Of a DNA stretch of 64,000 nt, positions 54,430-63,173 are shown in pieces (position 1 is the first letter of the stretch; the number at the start of each line of letters is the position of its first letter). Source of the DNA: Arthrospira sp. PCC 9108 (lineage in GTDB: Bacteria > Cyanobacteriota > Cyanobacteriia > Cyanobacteriales > Microcoleaceae); contig CP066886.1 of the NCBI GenBank assembly GCA_016745315.1, positions 6,510,501 through 6,574,500 of the forward strand, given 5' to 3'. A model generated the notes under the pieces. That model did no database searches. It was not told the origin of the DNA and worked only from the letters and a program-made list of their open reading frames with translations. Made by a program: the position numbers and the translations under genes.

Positions 54430-55677
54430 GTGATGAATTATGGGTTCACCCACTATCATCAGACGACCTTGGACGAGCAACTCCTGTACAACCACTTGCA
54501 AAAGTTGGTTGGGGTGTCGTCCCCACAGGAGATGCTTGCTTCTTTTCGTGGTCTGTTTTTGGGTGAACAGGAATATCAAGTCACGGAAGTTTGGCAAGCC
54601 TTGGAAAGAATTGTTGATTCCGAATCAGTCCGCGATCGCTTTCCGTTTATAATTAACCGCTGCTGCTATATTTTGGTGAACCAATGGCAGAAGCAGTCTC
54701 GTCTACAGTGGGCTATTCCAGAACTGATTGATATACTGCTCATACGACCGACTACTTTACCCTCTTCCTGGACCGCTCATCGTTTGCGTAGATTACTCTA
54801 CAAATTTGTGCAAACTGACCAATATCAGGCACTACGTCGGCTCGCTAATGCTTTTCAAGATAGCACCAAACCCGAACCAGATTGTCAACCCAAGCTAGAA
54901 AATTTGATTGTTCGTTATCCCTATCTGTACGAACATTGTTTTTTGACCGATCATAGTGAAATTGATCAACGTCAGCAAATTCGGAAAATGCAGGAGGCGG
55001 CGGGACGGAAATTTGATCGCGACTTGTATCAATACATTAGCTATCAACAAAAAACCACCCTCCAGGAATTGGGGGTAAATCCTCCCCATAATCCTACCCT
55101 ATTGAGCGATCGCCAACTTAGCCAAGCTATTGACCACTTTACCGGACAAGTAGATGGGGGATACACCTATAACGAGTCCTCTCGACTATTTCTGAAACAG
55201 AGTAGTAAAGCCGGTTCATATCATAGTTTTAAAGGGGATCTATATGAGTATTTAACTAGCTCTATGGATGGTAAATATGCTAACCGTTACTTTAAAAGGC
55301 GGCTGGAGCAAACCCTAAAAAATACCCTATCCCACAATGATTCTCATAGCGTCAACAGTAGTCTAGTTGCCGGAACCTGTAAAAGGCTATTAGATTTTTT
55401 GGTAGTTGAAAGTCCGCAAAAACCTCAGCATTTTGTCTTAATTGACCTCACCAATAACCTCGGTGTAACTAACGTCATGGGTTTAATGCTAAAAATTGTT
55501 CTGGTATGTCGGCAGACCAAACGAGAACTAGAAAAACGATTTGCTGTGTTATTTACCCATTATAGCAATTTTGAACGACCCCAAGTCGTTTGGCTGATTG
55601 AGTCCCTGGAAAATCTGAATATTGCTTTTAGCACTCATTTCGGAGCATCAGCTATGCGATCGCTCAAGATTTCCTAG
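54430..55677 (+). CDS. Conserved hypothetical protein
   Basis: 415 residues, soluble, largely helical. It opens MNYGFTHYHQTTLDEQLLYN and contains LFLGEQEYQVTEVWQALERI and PFIINRCCYILVNQWQ, a cyanobacterial family of unknown function by style. No membrane helix. The C-terminus FGASAMRSLKIS looks abrupt. A one-base change near 55644-55648 would instead give ISYAIAQDFLDRLAREKE and a stop at 55702-55704, so the true end is uncertain. A terminator-like hairpin follows. Confidence 0.7.
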   Translation: MMNYGFTHYHQTTLDEQLLYNHLQKLVGVSSPQEMLASFRGLFLGEQEYQVTEVWQALERIVDSESVRDRFPFIINRCCYILVNQWQKQSRLQWAIPELIDILLIRPTTLPSSWTAHRLRRLLYKFVQTDQYQALRRLANAFQDSTKPEPDCQPKLENLIVRYPYLYEHCFLTDHSEIDQRQQIRKMQEAAGRKFDRDLYQYISYQQKTTLQELGVNPPHNPTLLSDRQLSQAIDHFTGQVDGGYTYNESSRLFLKQSSKAGSYHSFKGDLYEYLTSSMDGKYANRYFKRRLEQTLKNTLSHNDSHSVNSSLVAGTCKRLLDFLVVESPQKPQHFVLIDLTNNLGVTNVMGLMLKIVLVCRQTKRELEKRFAVLFTHYSNFERPQVVWLIESLENLNIAFSTHFGASAMRSLKIS

Positions 55678-55689
55678 ACAGATTGGCGA

Positions 55690-55719
55690 GGGAGAAGGAA
55701 TCATGATCAACCCTCTCCC
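55690..55719. terminator. Hairpin between convergent hypothetical gene and cysK
   Basis: GGGAGAAGG (55690-55698) pairs with CCCTCTCCC (55711-55719) with one mismatch around a 12-base loop. It lies between the convergent stops. Confidence 0.45.
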
Positions 55720-55742
55720 CAACGAACAATATCGCCCTTTTA

Positions 55743-56711
55743 TTAATTATTAATTAGCAGGGTTTGTTGTTCCTCATATAAATCTTGGAATAACGGCGTA
55801 CTCAGGTAACGTTCCCCGTAACTCGGTTGAATCATCACAATTAACTTATCTTGATTTTCTGGTCTTTGAGCCACTTTAATCGCCGCACACAAAGCCGCAC
55901 CGGAGGAAATCCCAGATAGTAACCCCTCTTCCCTGGCTAGACGGCGACTATAGCTAAAGGCTTCCTCATCACTAACTGTAATTACCTCATCAATTAGTTC
56001 CACTTTCAGCACCTCTGGTACAAATCCTGCACCAATACCCTGAATTTTGTGGGGTCCAGGTTCACCACCAGAAAGAACCGGACTGTTAGTGGGTTCAACG
56101 GCGATCGCCTTTAATTGTGGTTTTCGTTGTTTAAGCACATCCGCCGCCCCCGTAATTGTACCACCGGTTCCCACTCCCGCGATTAAAATATCAACCCGTC
56201 CATCCGTATCGTGCCAAATTTCTTCAGCCGTAGTGCGGCGGTGAACCTCTGGATTAGCCGAATTGTTAAACTGCTGTAACATATAGGTATTGGGAACCGC
56301 ATCGACCAGTTCATAAGCGCGCTGAATGGCTCCTTTCATCCCTTTAGAACCGGGGGTTAATTCTAATTTAGCTCCATAGGCGCGGAGCATAGAACGCCGT
56401 TCTAAACTCATGCTATCAGGCATGGTTAGAATTAACTCATAGCCTTTCGCAGCCGCCGTCATAGCCAACGCAATGCCAGTATTTCCTGATGTAGGTTCAA
56501 CTAGGGTAGTCTTACCTGGAGCGATCAAGCCTTCGAGTTCCGCAACTTCGATCATATATGCTCCAATGCGATCTTTAACTGAGGCTGTCGGGTTCATCCC
56601 TTCGAGTTTAACCACAATTTGAGCTAAACAGCCTTCAGCTTGAGGAATTCGATTCAGTTGTACCAAAGGGGTACGACCAATCAATTCTGTGATGTTGTGA
56701 GCAATACGCAT
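55743..56711 (-). CDS. cysK: Cysteine synthase A
   Basis: 322 residues from the ATG at 56711 (MRIAHNITELIGRTPLVQLN), the standard N-terminus; an upstream start at 56765 adds 18 residues. NPTASVKDRIG contains the PLP-binding Lys, EPTSGNTGIALAM the substrate loop, GVGTGGTITG the phosphate-binding glycines and GISSGAAL the C-terminal Ser. It makes cysteine from O-acetylserine and sulfide in the cytosol. Monocistronic; divergent from rnc. Confidence 0.96.
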   Translation of the reverse strand: MRIAHNITELIGRTPLVQLNRIPQAEGCLAQIVVKLEGMNPTASVKDRIGAYMIEVAELEGLIAPGKTTLVEPTSGNTGIALAMTAAAKGYELILTMPDSMSLERRSMLRAYGAKLELTPGSKGMKGAIQRAYELVDAVPNTYMLQQFNNSANPEVHRRTTAEEIWHDTDGRVDILIAGVGTGGTITGAADVLKQRKPQLKAIAVEPTNSPVLSGGEPGPHKIQGIGAGFVPEVLKVELIDEVITVSDEEAFSYSRRLAREEGLLSGISSGAALCAAIKVAQRPENQDKLIVMIQPSYGERYLSTPLFQDLYEEQQTLLINN

Positions 56712-56988
56712 GGTGATCTCAATAACTACAGTTAACCTCAATTCTATAGTGATTTGGGCAGGCAAAAGTCAACCGTGAACCTGACCAGGACAGCAGAAAT
56801 TGTCAAACTTTCAATATATATGCTAAAATAATCTACTTTTAGGGCAGACTTTGCCATAATTGAATGCCTACATCTTGGCGAAAATTTAATCATAATTAAC
56901 CTAACATATCGACGATATCATATGTTATAATCATGGTTAAATCCACCGATTAAAGATACCATAAAAGTTAAATTTGAGGTAATTAAAG

Positions 56989-57729
56989 TTGCAAAAGTTT
57001 AACCGAGTTACTCATCCACAACGACAACATCAGTTAGAAAAGTTAATTGAACGGTTGGGATTATCTCCTCAACATAAGATTGCATGGCAATTGCTTGATT
57101 TGGCACTAACTCATCCCAGTGTTTCAAGTCAGGATAATTATGAACAACTGGAATTTGTGGGTGATTCGGTGGTGCGTTTAGCGGCTTCAGAGCTTCTGTT
57201 TGAAACCTATCCTAATGCACCAGTGGGAGAGTTTGCGGCGGTGCGATCGATTTTGGTGAGCGATCGCATTCTGGCGGAAATTTCTGAGAGCTATGGTTTG
57301 GGAAGATATTTGCTGGTGGGAGGAAGTGCTACCCGCGATCGCCTGGGAGAAGAATCTCGTTTAGCAGATTGTTTTGAGGCGGTTTTGGCTGCACTATATC
57401 TCAGTACCAATACCCTAGAGTTAATTCGTCCTTGGTTAGATCCACACCTGCTAGAGCGAGCTACTGAGATTTTTAATGATCCGGCTCGCCAAAATTATAA
57501 GGCTGCTCTCCAAGAATGGACTCAAAGTTGCTATAAAATTTTGCCCCAATATAAAGTTAATGAAACAGGTTATGCTGGTGATGAAGGGCGCTTTACCGCT
57601 TCCGTGTGGCTGAGGGACGAACAATTAGGTACAGGAACAGGTAAAACTATTAAAGCTGCTGAACAGGCGGCGGCTCGTGTGGCTTTTTTATTAGTAGCCA
57701 AAAATGGAGGAGAAACAGATAATGAATGA
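56989..57729 (+). CDS. rnc: Ribonuclease III
   Basis: 246 residues from a TTG at 56989, with TGAGGT upstream; no ATG exists in the N-terminal region, so TTG is the likely start. YEQLEFVGDSVVRLAASELL is the signature helix with Glu and Asp metal ligands, and ADCFEAVLAALYL carries the second acidic pair. The C-terminal dsRBD ends KTIKAAEQAAARVAF. It processes rRNA and structured mRNAs. The 3' end overlaps the next gene by 8 bases, so the two are coupled. Confidence 0.95.
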   Translation: MQKFNRVTHPQRQHQLEKLIERLGLSPQHKIAWQLLDLALTHPSVSSQDNYEQLEFVGDSVVRLAASELLFETYPNAPVGEFAAVRSILVSDRILAEISESYGLGRYLLVGGSATRDRLGEESRLADCFEAVLAALYLSTNTLELIRPWLDPHLLERATEIFNDPARQNYKAALQEWTQSCYKILPQYKVNETGYAGDEGRFTASVWLRDEQLGTGTGKTIKAAEQAAARVAFLLVAKNGGETDNE

Positions 57730-58801
57730 CCCGATTAAAATAGCAGTTCTCGGTACAGGACGCTGGGGTGTCCACTTGATCCGAAATTTTCAAAATCATT
57801 CTGGGTTTGAGTTAATAGCAGTAGCTGATAGTAATTCCGAACAGTTAAAAGCTGTGGGAGAACGATTTACACTCAACCCCGAACAAATGTTTGAGCATGG
57901 GTTGGCGGCTCTGGAAGTTCCGGGACTACAAGCTGTGGCGATCGCTACTCCCGCCGGCACTCATTATCACTTAATTTCAGCCGCGCTACAACGTGGCTAT
58001 CATGTCTTAGCTGAAAAACCTTTAACCATAAACCCCGCTAAATCTTGGGAACTTTGGGAACTGGCTCAACAGCAAAATCGACAATTATTTGTCGATCATA
58101 CCTATCTATTTCATCCAGTCGTTAACCGGGGTAAACAAGTCCTTGCTCAAGGTGTCTTAGGTCAACTACGCTATGGCTATGCTACCCGCACCCACTTAGA
58201 ACCTGTGCGCCAAGATGTTGATGCTCTGTGGGATTTAGCGATTCATGATATTGCTATCTTTAATACCTGGTTGGGTCAAAAACCTGTAGCCGTACAAGCC
58301 ACCGGAACTGTCTGGCTACAAGGCGATCGCCTTTTGCAAACGGAGGATAATTCCCCAGCATTTCCCGGTAGTAAACCAGGTTTATCTGATTTAGTATTAG
58401 CTACCCTCACTTACCCCGATAACTTTCAAGTTTTCCTACATCTATGCTGGTTAAATCCTGACAAACAGCGCCGTTTAGCAGTGGTCGGAAGCCAAGGAAC
58501 ATTAATTTTTGATGAATTATCTTCCGAGTCTCCTTTAACCCTACAACGCGGCTATTTAGAGCCTGTCAATGGTGGTTGGAAAGGAGCAGGTCAAAGTCGG
58601 GAAGTTTTACAGGTCGAACCTGGGGAACCTTTAAAACAAGTATGCGATCGCTTTTTTGAATGTGTTAAAGCCAATCAACCCTGTCCAATTTCTTCCGGTA
58701 AAATCGGAGCAGAATTAGTTGATATCCTCTGGGGTTTAAGTCAATCAATACAAACAGGAGGACTCCCTCACCCCGTCGGCGATAATTCCTCAGAGAGTTA
58801 A
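57722..58801 (+). CDS. Gfo/Idh/MocA family oxidoreductase
   Basis: 359 residues from the ATG at 57722, chosen because GGAGGAG lies 10-16 bases upstream; an ATG at 57704 is possible. The Rossmann motif is VLGTGRWGVHLIRNF, then AEKPLTINPAKS (the EKP motif) and a C-terminal sugar-dehydrogenase-like domain with DLAIHDIAIFNTW (catalytic His). It is an NAD(P)-linked oxidoreductase of sugar or sugar-nucleotide type. Substrate unknown. It overlaps rnc by 8 bases, an unusual pairing. Confidence 0.9.
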   Translation: MNDPIKIAVLGTGRWGVHLIRNFQNHSGFELIAVADSNSEQLKAVGERFTLNPEQMFEHGLAALEVPGLQAVAIATPAGTHYHLISAALQRGYHVLAEKPLTINPAKSWELWELAQQQNRQLFVDHTYLFHPVVNRGKQVLAQGVLGQLRYGYATRTHLEPVRQDVDALWDLAIHDIAIFNTWLGQKPVAVQATGTVWLQGDRLLQTEDNSPAFPGSKPGLSDLVLATLTYPDNFQVFLHLCWLNPDKQRRLAVVGSQGTLIFDELSSESPLTLQRGYLEPVNGGWKGAGQSREVLQVEPGEPLKQVCDRFFECVKANQPCPISSGKIGAELVDILWGLSQSIQTGGLPHPVGDNSSES

Positions 58802-58810
58802 ACAAACAAA

Positions 58811-58836
58811 AAGCGCCCCCCTGGTGGGAGGCGCTT
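58811..58836. terminator. Bidirectional terminator between Gfo/Idh gene and psbA
   Basis: AAGCGCC (58811-58817) pairs with GGCGCTT (58830-58836), with inner CCC/GGG pairing around a short loop. On the minus strand the stem is followed by TTTTTG and TTTG, a good T tract for psbA; on the plus strand TTAATTTAAT follows. Confidence 0.8.
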
Positions 58837-58856
58837 AATTTAATCGAAGCTATAAA

Positions 58857-59936
58857 TTAGCCGATTTGAGGTGCAACCAAAGCTACAGGCTCAGACTCAG
58901 CAGAAGCCAAATCTAAGGGGAAGTTGTGAGCGTTACGCTCGTGCATTACTTCCATACCCAGGTTAGCGCGGTTGATGACATCAGCCCAGGTATTGATTAC
59001 CCGACCGCTGGAGTCCATTACGGACTGGTTGAAGTTGAAACCGTTCAGGTTAAAGGCCATGGTGGATACACCTAAAGCGGTGAACCAGATGCCGATTACC
59101 GGCCAAGCACCCAAGAAGAAGTGCAGGGAACGGCTGTTGTTGAAAGAAGCATATTGGAAGATCAGGCGACCGAAGTAACCGTGAGCTGCCACAATGTTGT
59201 AAGTTTCTTCTTCTTGACCGAATTTGTAACCGTAGTTTTGAGATTCGATTTCGGTGGTTTCACGCACCAAGGAAGAAGTTACCAAAGAACCGTGCATCGC
59301 GGAGAACAAAGCACCACCGAATACACCAGCAACTCCCAGCATATGGAAGGGGTGCATCAGGATGTTGTGTTCTGCTTGGAATACCAACATGAAGTTGAAG
59401 GTTCCAGAGATACCCAGAGGCATACCGTCGGAGAAAGAACCTTGTCCGATGGGGTAGATCAAGAATACTGCACTAGCAGCAGCAACAGGTGCGCTGTAAG
59501 CTACGCAGATCCAAGGACGCATTCCCAAGCGGTAGGACAGTTCCCACTCACGACCCATGTAGCAGAATACACCGATCAGGAAGTGGAAAATTACCAACTG
59601 GTAGGGGCCACCGTTGTAGAGCCACTCATCCAAGCTGGCTGCTTCCCAAATAGGGTAGAAGTGCAGACCGATCGCATTGGAGGAAGGAACAACCGCACCA
59701 GAGATGATGTTGTTTCCGTACAACAGAGAACCAGCTACGGGTTCGCGGATACCGTCAATGTCAACGGGAGGAGCAGCTACAAAAGCGATGATGTAGCAGA
59801 TGGTAGCAGTTAGTAGGGTAGGGATCATCAGAACACCGAACCAGCCTACATAAAGGCGGTTGTTGGTGGATGTTACCCAGCTACAGAACCGTTCCCAAGC
59901 GTTGGCGCTCTCGCGCTGCTGAATGGTAGTAGTCAT
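58857..59936 (-). CDS. psbA: Photosystem II D1 protein
   Basis: 359 residues. Five membrane helices with all the key ligands: D170, E189, H190 (partner of Tyr-Z Y161), H198 (P680 ligand), H332, E333, D342 and A344 followed by a 15-residue C-terminal extension (SAESEPVALVAPQIG) removed by CtpA. Residue 130, in YMGREWELS, is Glu, the form seen in high-light (D1:2-type) copies, where it strengthens a hydrogen bond to pheophytin. Other psbA copies are expected elsewhere. It is transcribed alone, away from the Uma2 genes, with a terminator after the stop. Confidence 0.99.
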   Translation of the reverse strand: MTTTIQQRESANAWERFCSWVTSTNNRLYVGWFGVLMIPTLLTATICYIIAFVAAPPVDIDGIREPVAGSLLYGNNIISGAVVPSSNAIGLHFYPIWEAASLDEWLYNGGPYQLVIFHFLIGVFCYMGREWELSYRLGMRPWICVAYSAPVAAASAVFLIYPIGQGSFSDGMPLGISGTFNFMLVFQAEHNILMHPFHMLGVAGVFGGALFSAMHGSLVTSSLVRETTEIESQNYGYKFGQEEETYNIVAAHGYFGRLIFQYASFNNSRSLHFFLGAWPVIGIWFTALGVSTMAFNLNGFNFNQSVMDSSGRVINTWADVINRANLGMEVMHERNAHNFPLDLASAESEPVALVAPQIG

Positions 59937-60002
59937 GTTGGATATGATTGCTTTATTGAGTTTTCGAGGTACTTATCCGGCAGTTGTTTTTCTACCGTGT
60001 CT

Positions 60003-60034
60003 ATAATATGACACACTCTGTTAAGGTTTGTAAA
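60003..60034 (-). promoter_or_regulatory. Candidate psbA promoter
   Basis: On the minus strand, TTTACA (60034-60029) and TATTAT (60008-60003) lie about 70 bases upstream of the psbA start, with a 20-base spacer, longer than ideal. They resemble the TTTACA/TATAAT pair of other cyanobacterial psbA promoters. An AT-rich leader follows. Confidence 0.4.
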
Positions 60035-60116
60035 GGGGTTGAGCCACATTTATTTTAATGACTGTCATAACTAGGGCTTATCATGGCTGTGGTCTCAGGC
60101 GGCTTAGGGCGGCTTG

Positions 60117-61014
60117 GGATATAATCGTCAGCAACTGAGAAACACGAGAGAGGGGGGAACCGAAAATGTCAGTTGAACTCACTGCCAATACTAGCCCCGA
60201 AACCGCTACGCAAACGGACTGGGAACCCCCCATGCCGCCGACAGATTTGATTTTTGATGATGGAGAGCCTTTGGAAAGTAACCGTCACCGCATTGCTATG
60301 AACGTCCTGATTAGGTCATTGCAACAGGCTTGGAGCGATCGCCATGATTTCTACACAGGCGGGAATATGTTTATTTACTATAGCAGCGAACAGGCTAGGA
60401 ACCGAGATTTCCGAGGCCCAGATTTCTTTGCTGTGTTAGATGTAGATGGCACCAAAGAACGACAAGGTTGGGTAGTATGGCAGGAAGGGGGTCGCTACCC
60501 AGATGTTATTGTCGAGTTGATGTCGCCGAGTACCGCCAGAGTAGATAAAGGAAAGAAAAAGGATCTGTATCAGCAGATATTCCGAACCCCAGATTACTTT
60601 GTATTTGACCCGTTTGAAGCCAACGCCTTTCAAGGTTGGCATTTGCATAGTTCAGGAGGTTATCAGCTTTTAGAGCCGAACGATCGCGGTTGGCTGTGGT
60701 GTGATACCTTGGGCTTTTGGCTGGGAACTTGGTCGGGAACGATTGACCGGGAGGAGGCAATTTGGTTGCGGTTTTACGATACGGAAGGTAATTTAGTCCT
60801 GTTACCAGAAGAAGCGGAACGCCAAAAAGCTGAAGCGGAACGCCAAAAGGCCGAAGCGGAACGCCAAAAGGCCGAAGCGGAACGACAAAAGGCTCAATCC
60901 GCCGAACAACGAGCCCAACAAGCCCAACAACGAGCCGAACGTCTGGCGCAAAGGTTGCGATCGCTCGGTTTAGACCCAGAGGAACTATAAAAGAGGCGAT
61001 CGCGCAACATCTAC
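60117..61014 (+). repeat. Tandem duplication, first copy (Uma2 gene plus leader)
   Basis: Runs from gggatataatc before the first Uma2 gene to gcgcaacatctac after its stop. The second copy is 61088-61903. The leader gagaaacacgagagagggg and the centre of the gene are identical; a few mostly silent changes cluster in the first 180 coding bases and the coiled-coil repeat number differs. Confidence 0.92.
60166..60990 (+). CDS. Uma2 family endonuclease-like protein (DUF820), copy 1
   Basis: 274 residues. The PD-(D/E)xK-like core has FRGPDFFAVLD (Asp), YPDVIVELMSPSTARVDK (Glu) and KKKDLYQQIF (Lys). The C-terminus is a coiled coil of AERQKAE heptads repeated four times, then SAEQRAQQAQQRAERLAQRL and LRSLGLDPEEL. 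Uma2 genes are very numerous in filamentous cyanobacteria; a nuclease role is inferred from the fold only. The ribosome-binding site is AGAGGGGGG. Nearly identical to the next gene, from which it differs mainly by 28 extra coiled-coil residues. Confidence 0.88.
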   Translation: MSVELTANTSPETATQTDWEPPMPPTDLIFDDGEPLESNRHRIAMNVLIRSLQQAWSDRHDFYTGGNMFIYYSSEQARNRDFRGPDFFAVLDVDGTKERQGWVVWQEGGRYPDVIVELMSPSTARVDKGKKKDLYQQIFRTPDYFVFDPFEANAFQGWHLHSSGGYQLLEPNDRGWLWCDTLGFWLGTWSGTIDREEAIWLRFYDTEGNLVLLPEEAERQKAEAERQKAEAERQKAEAERQKAQSAEQRAQQAQQRAERLAQRLRSLGLDPEEL

Positions 61015-61087
61015 TTTATAGGTAATTTACCTACCGCCGCCCCAGTGGGAGAGTGTCTGTCGGAGCCAGCCCCAAATCGGGAAAGTT

Positions 61088-61903
61088 GGGGATATAATCA
61101 TCAACAACTGAGAAACACGAGAGAGGGGGGAACCGAAAATGTCAGTTGAACTCACTGCTAATACTAGCCCCGAAACTGCTACGCAAACGGACTGGGAACC
61201 CCCCATGCCGCCAACAGATTTGATTTTTGATGATGGAGAGCCTTTGGAAAGTAACCGTCACCGCATTGCCATGAACGTCCTGATCCGGTCATTGCAACAG
61301 GCTTGGAGCGATCGCCATGATTTCTACACAGGCGGGAATATGTTTATTTACTATAGCAGCGAACAGGCTAGGAACCGAGATTTCCGAGGCCCAGATTTCT
61401 TTGCTGTGTTAGATGTAGATGGCACCAAAGAACGACAAGGTTGGGTAGTATGGCAGGAAGGGGGTCGCTACCCAGATGTTATTGTCGAGTTGATGTCGCC
61501 GAGTACCGCCAGAGTAGATAAAGGAAAGAAAAAGGATCTGTATCAGCAGATATTCCGAACCCCAGATTACTTTGTATTTGACCCGTTTGAAGCCAACGCC
61601 TTTCAAGGTTGGCATTTGCATAGTTCAGGAGGTTATCAGCTTTTAGAGCCGAACGATCGCGGTTGGCTGTGGTGTGATACCTTGGGCTTTTGGCTGGGAA
61701 CTTGGTCGGGAACGATTGACCGGGAGGAGGCAATTTGGTTGCGGTTTTACGATACGGAAGGTAATTTAGTCCTGTTACCCGAAGAGGCCGCCCAACAACG
61801 AGCCGAAGCGGCCGAACAACGGGCTGAACGTCTGGCGCAAAGGTTGCGATCGCTCGGTTTAGATCCAGAGGAACTATAAAAGAGGCGATCGCGCAACATC
61901 TAC
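61088..61903 (+). repeat. Tandem duplication, second copy (Uma2 gene plus leader)
   Basis: Second copy of the 60117-61014 unit, in direct orientation, separated from it by 73 bases. It is about 82 bases shorter, mostly because it has fewer coiled-coil heptads. Confidence 0.92.
61139..61879 (+). CDS. Uma2 family endonuclease-like protein (DUF820), copy 2
   Basis: 246 residues, identical in protein sequence to the first copy over about the first 215 residues, including FRGPDFFAVLD, VIVELMSPST and the Lys-rich helix. Its coiled coil is short: AAQQRAEAAEQRAERLAQRL and the same LDPEEL end. The identical leader and ribosome site suggest the same expression. A recent duplicate, possibly homogenised by gene conversion. 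Confidence 0.88.
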   Translation: MSVELTANTSPETATQTDWEPPMPPTDLIFDDGEPLESNRHRIAMNVLIRSLQQAWSDRHDFYTGGNMFIYYSSEQARNRDFRGPDFFAVLDVDGTKERQGWVVWQEGGRYPDVIVELMSPSTARVDKGKKKDLYQQIFRTPDYFVFDPFEANAFQGWHLHSSGGYQLLEPNDRGWLWCDTLGFWLGTWSGTIDREEAIWLRFYDTEGNLVLLPEEAAQQRAEAAEQRAERLAQRLRSLGLDPEEL

Positions 61904-61954
61904 CTTAAATACTTATAGATATAGTTCCCCCTTGAGCAGCAACCATACCAGGAA

Positions 61955-62130
61955 TTACTCACGCTCAAGCTCCCTTTGTAGGTGATTAAAGTCGATCGCA
62001 AATATATCTACTTTTTCGCGGGTTAAAGCCTTCAGCAAGTCGCGACGATTTAAACCAGCTATTTGCACGGCTTGGTCGTGAGGAATTTTACTTTTTTGAT
62101 ACCAATAGATAGCCGCCAAATCTGGAACCG
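61955..62130 (-). pseudogene. C-terminal fragment of a UPF0175-like protein
   Basis: The minus-strand frame encodes LAAIYWYQKSKIPHDQAVQI, then AGLNRRDLLKALTREKVDIF and a stop at 61955. This matches the end of UPF0175 proteins (A..LYW...KIS...A...AG..R..F...L), small helix-turn-helix partners often found with toxin-antitoxin-like genes. The N-terminal half cannot be followed in frame; the sequence upstream runs into a dispersed repeat (62224-62239). Probably a truncated relic. Confidence 0.55.
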
Positions 62131-62223
62131 GGAAACCTGAAATGGGAGAAACTCCTCTGGAGGCGATCTGGCTTGTCTTTTCAGCCTGGAAATTGTCCAG
62201 AAACGCAGAACCTGGTTTGTTAA

Positions 62224-62239
62224 AGAAACCGGGTTTCTT
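62224..62239. repeat. Copy of the aaaccgggtttctt repeat
   Basis: agaaaccgggtttctt is a near-palindrome of the dispersed repeat family seen at 1394-1438 and 3997-4024. Here it lies between the UPF0175 fragment and the DUF2442 pseudogene. Confidence 0.55.
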
Positions 62240-62242
62240 GTC

Positions 62243-62507
62243 TTATAATCGCGTTTTCTTCCGAGGCGCGGGAGAACCGCGTAATAATCCTTCGGTACTA
62301 AGATCCTCATCAATTTCTTCCCAAGGAATCCCAGAACCGCCGCCAAAAATCACCTATTTTCTAACTGTTCGGGAGTAGCTTTTAATAGTCGAGGAAACCA
62401 AGCTAAAGGAACGGTAATAGTTCGTTCATTCATTAATTAAACAATAAAATTATCTTCATATATCAGACATTTTTTACTCGAATATCAGTCTGAATTGTCC
62501 TATTCAT
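62243..62507 (-). pseudogene. DUF2442 protein with three lesions
   Basis: From the ATG at 62507 the minus strand reads MNRTIQTDIRVKNV, a frameshift near 62466, IYEDNFIV, an in-frame TAA at 62439-62437, LMNERTITVPLAWFPRLLKA and TPEQLEN, a second frameshift near 62350, then IFGGGSGIPWEEIDEDL and STEGLLRGSP. Joined, these give the whole DUF2442 domain (RTI.VPLAWFPRLL.A..E...N, then the I.W.E.DED.S.EGLL end). DUF2442 proteins are small and often paired with DUF4160 or similar genes. Three independent lesions make this a true pseudogene. Confidence 0.75.
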
Positions 62508-62528
62508 ACCATGCCTCCAAAAATTATT

Positions 62529-63173
62529 TTACACAGACTGAGTTCCATAAGTAGCTAGTATTGTTAATCTATTGGCTCCGGTGTTATGCGCTTGTACCGG
62601 GGTTACAGCATGGTGAGAGTGAGGGCTAAATCGAAATAAGTAGACTTGGAAAGGAAGATATGAAACTTGCGATCGCGTTATCATTTTACCCTCAATTTGT
62701 TCCTGTAGTAACAGCACACCTCCCGAAAATTGAGGTTTTGGATCGGGAAATAAAAGTAAGCGAAAAGTCTCACCGAAGGGGTTTTGATCGCTATGAGTGC
62801 CAATTTTATCTCCATCGTAGAGTCGGTGTCCAGTCAAACTAACAAGGGTAGCTGGGGGAGAACCCACAAAATTGCAAAGACGGGTGACTAAGGTAGGTTC
62901 TTGTAAAGTTTGTACTAGGTCGTTAAATACACCGCCGAAAATCGAAGCTACAGTTAAAAGGTTACAAACTTCGTGTTCATAAAATGCTTCTTTCACTCGC
63001 AGCCATCGAAAAGGTAAAGCGTTAAGTGCATCGAAAAGTTGCTGAACAAACTCTATATTCATAGCATTGGGCAGCACAGCATGAGGATAAGGAAGAGCAG
63101 ACTCAAATTGGGAACGCAGTTCAGTTTCACTGCCCGGAAATAAATTTTGAAGTTCAAACATATATTGACTCAT
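62529..63173 (-). CDS. 2-oxoglutarate/Fe(II)-dependent oxygenase (prolyl-4-hydroxylase-like)
   Basis: 214 residues. The double-stranded beta helix has IGTHSDQNPFGETFRLLLF (H-x-D iron ligands), FSGGVLLLQEQ and YLFRFSPHSHHAVTPV (distal His), then ANRLTILATYG with the Arg for 2-oxoglutarate. The N-terminal part YPHAVLPNAMNIEFVQQLFD is helical. The start overlaps the upstream stop by one base (TAATG), so the two genes are coupled. It likely hydroxylates a peptide, amino acid or small molecule; substrate unknown. Confidence 0.82.
   Translation of the reverse strand: MSQYMFELQNLFPGSETELRSQFESALPYPHAVLPNAMNIEFVQQLFDALNALPFRWLRVKEAFYEHEVCNLLTVASIFGGVFNDLVQTLQEPTLVTRLCNFVGSPPATLVSLTGHRLYDGDKIGTHSDQNPFGETFRLLLFPDPKPQFSGGVLLLQEQIEGKMITRSQVSYLPFQVYLFRFSPHSHHAVTPVQAHNTGANRLTILATYGTQSV

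Noticed and set aside
59121..59813. 230-codon frame antisense to psbA
   Set aside because: A shadow of the highly biased psbA codons; no independent start signal or domain.
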